Assembly: GCA_026182355.1 (NCBI GenBank)
Contig: JAPFBL010001617.1
Location: 3,755,001 to 3,819,000, forward strand
DNA from: Hermatobates lingyangjiaoensis
Taxonomy: Eukaryota > Arthropoda > Insecta > Hemiptera > Hermatobatidae
Direction: 5' to 3'
Length of the DNA: 64,000 bases
The notes under the pieces were generated by a model that was not told the origin of the DNA, did not search any database, and saw only the letters and a list, made by a program, of their open reading frames with translations. Position 1 is the stretch's first letter. Each line of letters opens with the position of its first letter. A program made the translations under genes and the position numbers. Positions 58,600 through 64,000 of this stretch are shown in pieces.

Positions 58600-60245
58600 T
58601 TTTGTAACATAGTACATATACACAAGTTTTATAAAAAAAATGTCTTTTTTTATTAACAAGTGTAATTATTTTGTGAAATAAAATGGCTATTATTATTATA
58701 TAAAACTATTAATAAAGAACTATAAATGAAAAATAAATAAGTAAACAAAATTGTTTAAAAAGATCAAAAAAAATTTTTTAGTTTAAAAAAATAATAAATA
58801 GTTATTTCAATAAGCCCAGGAGACAAATATGCGTTTCTTCTAACGCTTTGGGATCAGGAACCCTACGCTAATACTTATTTTTGCTAATACATCCTATTCA
58901 AAGAGCCGGTGGCTAGTCAGATACTGCTCTGGTACCAAGATTAATGTCCTGGATGCAAATTAAATTAGTAATCCTGAAGTAAATTTAAAAATCTTAATAT
59001 TTTTTAAAATATTTCTTAATATCCAAGGTCAAAGTTGAAATTTTAAGATGTTAGAGAAATCCCAAGTACTAGGATCCTAGGTCTTTAGCTTATAGTGGGA
59101 TCGTTGGGAACCATATGCGTTTTGTTAAATGAAGTGAAATTGGCAAACACAGTTGGTTGTTCTCAGATTGCAGTAATCTACTGCTCTCCTAGAATACCAA
59201 AGGGTTTTTAAAGTTCAACAAAAGTATTACAAACATATTGCGATAATTGAAAAACTAATTAAATGTGTTGGACATTTTCACTAACTACCATTTATTTTTT
59301 CCTAAATCAGAACATATTTTCTAAGGTTTTACAATTGTTGTATTCAACAATTTTGTTGCTATTTTCTAGTGTCAACGGTTTATTCCCGGGTTAATTTGTT
59401 AACTTAGGGAATCGTACTTATTCATTAGCGCTTTCTAGTATCTCTAAAACAAAAAAAAGATATTTTATCTGAGTATTTTCTAAGAATTATTGCAGAGATA
59501 AAAACAGTTTAAATGTAAGGAAACAGAAGATCCTAAATTTCGAGTTAAAGTCATAGGAAAGGGTTGTTTGCAGAAATAGGGACATTTCAACTGGACACCT
59601 TCGTAACCTGGTTATAGGAGCTAGCCAATTAGACCAACACTGTAAAGACAACATTTAGGTTTACCACCTTTCAATTCTCGAGTACACTTCACTATTGGAT
59701 TCGGAACTCTCCACCAACACTCTTAACTAACTAAAACTCATTTAAGCAAAACCTAGTGCCAAATTTCTATTTATAATATAACAAGTACAATGGTTTTATA
59801 CTGAAAAATATAAATTTATCGAGTTTAGTTAAAAATCAGTAAGATAATTCTTATAGATGTTAAATTTTACCTCTTAATCAGTCTGACACTGGTTAAAGGA
59901 TTCTTCAAAACTCTTATCTTGTTTGTGTTGCATATATTTGACAACTTCACATATACCAACCGATTTCATTGCAGGTTTTACAAACCTTTTGTAGGCCAGT
60001 AAATAACACAATTTTGAGCGCTGTAAGCTATTCATTATAGATACCGAAACATTGAATGCGAAACTCTAAATAATCAGGTTACTTTTGAAAATTTCATTTT
60101 ATTCTGATTTTAGATACACAGGGTTTAATCATTCTAATTATTCCTTAAATGGTAATAATTAATGAAAAAAATAAAAAAATATAATAATTAAACAATAAGT
60201 ACATTAAAGACTAAAACCATATATTTATATTTTCCATATTAGTTT
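58600..60245. other. AT-rich stretch with one repeat partner
   Basis: 58690-58900 resembles 63540-63720 ('aagtaaacaaaattgtttaa', 'agcccaggag.ca', 'tttcttctaa.gctttg'). The remainder is unassigned. Confidence 0.45.
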
Positions 60246-60247
60246 AT

Positions 60248-60420
60248 AAATATATATATGATCATACCACAACATGAAATGGTCAAAAACCCAACTGAGT
60301 CAGTTGAGCTTTGACTCTGACAAAGACCGCTTGTTATGGTTGAAAGATCTTAGTCTTTTTTTCCCATTTCATATTGTTGTTTGATCATTGATTGTTATTT
60401 AAAGTGTATATGTGAAATCT
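60248..60420. repeat. PLE-associated foldback, family 1, left arm shortened
   Basis: The left arm is reduced to 'gatcataccacaacatgaaa'. The right arm is full, to 'gtgaaatcttg', then (TA)n. Confidence 0.75.
60313..60355 (+). ncRNA. Hammerhead-like motif, family 1, core mutated
   Basis: GACT, CTGACAA (G lost), A, GACCG...TGGTT, GAAA, GATCTT, AGTC. Stem I and GAAA kept; predicted inactive. Confidence 0.4.
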
Positions 60421-60423
60421 TGT

Positions 60424-60424
<1 letters not shown>

Positions 60425-60462
<38 letters not shown>

Positions 60463-60464
60463 TT

Positions 60465-60501
<37 letters not shown>

Positions 60502-60508
60502 TTTCTTT

Positions 60509-60543
<35 letters not shown>

Positions 60544-60545
60544 GT
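60425..60545. repeat. (TA)n array interrupted by a repeated spacer
   Basis: Three (TA)n blocks are separated by the same spacer AAGTTTCTTTTA, near 60460 and 60500. The tract has therefore been duplicated as a unit of about 39-40 bp. Confidence 0.9.
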
Positions 60546-60549
60546 TCTA

Positions 60550-62080
60550 TGTAGCTTAGGTACCCTAAAAGTAATGTTTGAGCTTAAGTGATAGTACACA
60601 GAGATACCAATTAGTTAATTCGGTTTTCTCACTTTCCCTGTAATGTTTGTGCAGTTTGCTCAGAATACTCAGGTGATATGTGAAGAAAACTGTTACCTTT
60701 AGCAGCTTCCATATCAACCGATAAGCCCAAGAAGGCTAAAGGAAAACAAAACATCAAGAATTGCTATATGATACGGATATTGTTGTTGAAAAAACAGAAT
60801 GTTATAGTAACAAAGATGCACCTAGCTTAAAATAGTAATGGCTAAACAAAAAGAAATAAAAATCAGCAATGTAAATGTTACGTAAGATATGCAAAGCTAA
60901 ATAATGTTTACCTCAACTACTGGTTTAAGTATTTAACATTTTAATAATAAATGATTATATTCTCAGAAAAGCAATTATTTTCCTGACTTACATTACGAAA
61001 ATGTCTATTTACACTAATTCTAAGTTATTAAACTGAACAAAAGGATCTTATAAACAATAATTAATTATAGTCTCGTATATTAATTTCGTTTCAATCTCGA
61101 GCAAATATGCCTCATTTATCTCTCGGTGCTTCATTACATTTAGTGTATTTAATAAGTATTCTAATTAAGTGAGTGTAATTCTAACGTTTTCTTATTTTTG
61201 TCTTGTATACTATAAAAAGATTATACTAGATAGTCATACATATATAAAGTTTTATATACATAATTACAAAGCGATATATGTCTCGTTTAATTGTATGTCT
61301 ATTTTTAATTTCACAACTTTTCTACTGAGTCTCTCAATTTCTCTAATGCACTTTCTCCATTCTTGTGGTACAAGATAGATTGGTTGGCCAACAATTTTAT
61401 TTACATAGTCCGACGTGCTATCGTCCTTACTGAGCGGTATCAAGGATTATAGCGGTACAAAAAACATAACTAAACTCTATATTACTAAAATATAACTCAA
61501 GAACATTCTTCAATAAATAAGCACTAAATATTACATTCTAACGTCCTAATTTTGTGAAAGTGGTAGGTTGACAAGGTAAGGTTATACACAGGCAATGGTT
61601 ACCGAGTGTAAAGTTCCTGGTGTAAATCACAGAGGGCAGGCGATCTCTTCAAACTTTCTTGCCTGGTTTTTCGTCTTTCCTTCATAAAATTTTAAAATTC
61701 TAGTAAACAATTCACCTTGCCTGTTCATAACGGGTTGTTTTTCTATAATAAATAATGCCTCCATGAAATGAAGGTCTGCTTCCTACATATACGAATAATA
61801 TATATATATGTATACATATATGTTTGTATATTTTAGAAGTAGTTTTATTTATGCATGTTTCGTTGAAAATTACACCATATTTCTTGCAAATTATTTCCTC
61901 AGGTATTTATCAAGCATTTGCTATACGAGTGCAGCCTTATATATAATATATTATATTGTATCAACGAGGATGCAGTGACTATATACCGTACCCTTTGAGA
62001 AATGCACCAGGAAACTAATTTTTAGAAAGTAGGGCTTATTTTCGGCGAAATATATACATATATATATAATCTCGAAAATG
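60550..62080. other. Mostly unassigned
   Basis: 60755-60835 matches 63950-64000 ('agtaacaaagatgcacctag'). Short (TA)n near 61800. Nothing else identified. Confidence 0.4.
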
Positions 62081-62126
<46 letters not shown>

Positions 62127-62270
62127 TAAGATTTCACAGTACACACGTAGAAAAAAATCAACGTCTAAACCATAGTGAAAAAAAATCAGAAATATGGCTT
62201 AGATCTTTTAATCAAAACAATTGATCTACATCAGTCTAATTTATACTGAGCACTTACTAATTCATACATA

Positions 62271-63210
62271 CGAGGGTCGTCCAGAAAATAAGTTCCGTTT
62301 TGGTCTGTAGGGCGGTAGGAGTGATTTTTGCCAAATCCGGCAACACCGCTCGAAAGAGGAGAGGTGGGGGAATAGAATGAGAGGTGGGGGACCTCAGTCG
62401 GTCAATTACCAACGTCAGGGCAGGTAGTTGAAATGGAGCCCTCCATGTCACGTCCCGCCACCTCGATCCCCGTTCCCTCTCGAGTTGTTTTGCGCGGAGT
62501 GATTCAATTTCTTTATGCACAGGGTTTCAAATCAGTTCAAATTCACGAACAGCTCATTTCTGTTTATGGAGAAGGTCTAATGAGTGAATCAATGGTGAGG
62601 AGATGGGTACGTGAATTTAAGGCGGGAAGACATTCACTTGAGGATGAAAGTGGGAGAGGCAGACCCTCAGTTGTGACGGACGAAATTGTCGCAGAAATCG
62701 ACAATGCAATTCGTAAAGATCGTCGTTCAACCCTGGATGAACTCCACCTCAGTTTCCCAGACATCTCACGATCCCTCATCCATGAGATCGTCTCGGAAAA
62801 AGTTGACTTTCGGAAAGTTTCCGCCCGGTGGGTCCCTAGAGAGCTGAATGTCTTCCCGCCTTAAATTCACGTACCCATCTCCTCACCATTGATTCACTCA
62901 TTAGACCTTCTCCATAAACAGAAATGAGCTGTTCGTGAATTTGAACTGATTTGAAACCCTGTGCATAAAGAAATTGAATCACTCCGCGCAAAACAACTCG
63001 AGAGGGAACGGGGATCGAGGTGGCGGGACGTGACATGGAGGGCTCCATTTCAACTACCTGCCCTGACATTGGTAATTGACCGACTGAGGTCCCCCACCTC
63101 TCATTCTATTCCCCCACCTCTCCTCTTTCGAGCGGTGTTGCCGGATTTGGCAAAAACCACTCCTACCGCCCTACAGACCAAAACGGAACTTATTTTCTGG
63201 ACGACCCTCA
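62271..63210. mobile_element. Palindromic mariner (940 bp) flanked by TA
   Basis: Left arm 62271-62636 and right arm 62845-63210 are 366-bp inverted copies of the same mariner 5' end. By eye I count about three differences, so identity is near 99%. The 208-bp centre (62637-62844) is unique mariner coding sequence. Both outer ends are CGAGGGTCGTCCAG (right one TGAGGG...), each next to TA (62269-62270 and 63211-63212), the mariner target duplication. Confidence 0.92.
62433..62864 (+). pseudogene. mariner transposase, N-terminal DNA-binding half
   Basis: The ORF of 143 codons has FLYAQGFKSVQIHEQLISVY and SESMVRRWVREFKAGR (first helix-turn-helix), GRGRPSVVTDEIVAEIDNAI, TLDELHLSF and SRSLIHEIVSEK (second helix-turn-helix). 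It then runs through KVSARWVPRELN, where a mariner transposase enters its catalytic domain, and straight into the inverted arm. The usual length is about 345 residues; the whole DDD catalytic domain is missing. The minus-strand copy at 63069-62836 repeats the first ~77 residues. A protein from here could bind ends but not cut. Confidence 0.9.
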
Positions 63211-63270
63211 TACATTATTACTGTGGTTTAGACGTTTATACATATGTACAAACTGACTTCACAGAAAAAA

Positions 63271-64000
63271 AAAAAAACTGACTTCACAAAAACTCACTAC
63301 TTTATTTCTACTGCGTCTTCATTAGGTAGAAAGATGTGAGCCACGCCAAAAGCATGTGAAAACTGAAGTTTTATTTAAAATGCATTCAATCAGTTTAGCG
63401 AACTTACGCAGGGAGGGTAGACAATAAAGATTAAAATAAATAATAACAAAAATAAGAGAATAAATGAAGAAGTAAATAATGCGGATAAATAAAAAAACAC
63501 ATTTTTAAAATAAGAAAACTGTATAAAAACGTTGGTATAAAACATACTATAAATTGAAAACAAATAAGTACACAAAATTGTTTAAAAAGACTATATAAAT
63601 AATAATGAAGAGTAATTAGCGATTCAGGCAAACCCAGGAGCAGATCTACCTACCTACAAATAAGTGTTTCTTCTAAAGCTTTCAAAGTAATATTAGCGTT
63701 GGGGTCAGGAATTTGTCTAAGAACGTACACACAGAAAGAACCATTGAAACTGAGTCCTTGAGGGGCAACGTGAATTTCATACGCAAGCTTAGATAGTTTA
63801 AGTCAAACCCACAGAAAAATTAAAAAGTGGTTGCGGCGCTATAAATAAACGCAGTTACTAAAGAGAGAAAGTAAAGACATGGACAGGATTGTTGATAGAG
63901 CAAAGAAGTATGGTTTAACCACCAAGAATTCCTACATTATGTGGATATGGTTGCCAAAGAAACAGAATACTGCAGTAACAAAGATGCACCTAGCTTAAAA
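63271..64000. other. Unassigned, shares repeats with 58.7 and 60.75 kb
   Basis: 63540-63720 and 63950-64000 match 58690-58900 and 60755-60835, in the same order and strand but with wider spacing there. This suggests one unknown repeat family. No motif-bearing ORF. Confidence 0.45.

Larger units (their letters stand above)
62080..63270. repeat. PLE-like foldback split by a mariner
   Basis: Left arm 62125-62268 has (TA)n, 'gatttcacagtacacacg', 'caacgtctaaaccatagtg' and a decayed 'ttagatcttttaatcaaaac'. The right arm resumes at 63213 with 'actgtggtttagacgttta' and '...ctgacttcaca'. The mariner 62271-63210 interrupts it. Confidence 0.7.

Noticed and set aside
62433..62864. Active mariner
   Set aside because: Only the DNA-binding half is present; the catalytic domain is missing in both arms.

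Overview
This window is AT-rich, repeat-packed eukaryotic DNA with no host gene I can recognise. The element mix (Penelope-like GIY-YIG remnant, Helitron helicase remnants, a mariner, a pogo-like and a hAT transposase remnant, R1/I-like and RTE-like non-LTR remnants, a tRNA-derived SINE and very long (TA)n and (CA)n tracts) points to an animal. The R1-like LINE suggests an arthropod, probably an insect, but I cannot name the species. All assignments come from reading the sequence; no database was searched.

Layout. 1-4.6 kb: a dispersed non-autonomous repeat (called family X here), a hAT remnant, a SINE and a GC-rich minisatellite. 6-12 kb: a Penelope-like (PLE) endonuclease pseudogene among (TA)n-flanked foldback repeats, plus a Helitron 3' end. 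12.7-14.2 kb: family X. 16-17 kb: LINE ORF1 remnant. 19-24 kb: a Helitron whose 3' part lies inverted, more foldbacks, and an isolated TATA box followed by a splice-donor-like site. 26.3-28.1 kb: the longest family X copy. 28.4-30.7 kb: a Helitron with both ends. 31-39.5 kb: microsatellites, repeat fragments, one unidentified exon-like ORF, a hAT MITE with exact target duplication, and a 1.2 kb inverted repeat. 43-44.5 kb: two juxtaposed LINE remnants. 46.9-48.45 kb: an unclassified element with long C-rich terminal inverted repeats. 55.1-57.15 kb: a second two-ended Helitron abutting a pogo-like remnant. 58 kb: RTE-like remnant. 60-64 kb: foldbacks, one of them split by a palindromic mariner.

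How it fits together. Most repeats can be explained as PLE or PLE-derived foldbacks. At least three sequence families share one RNA-like layout: CTGANGA, a short hairpin, then GAAA or a variant, six bases, and a flanking strand complementary to the bases before CTGANGA. The outer stem changes sequence between families but keeps its pairing (GACT/AGTC, GCTCT/AGAGC, TCTC/GAGA). That is what a minimal hammerhead ribozyme looks like, and hammerheads are known in Penelope-like elements. It is the most interesting signal here. I see no new protein-coding system; every recognisable ORF is a broken transposon gene.
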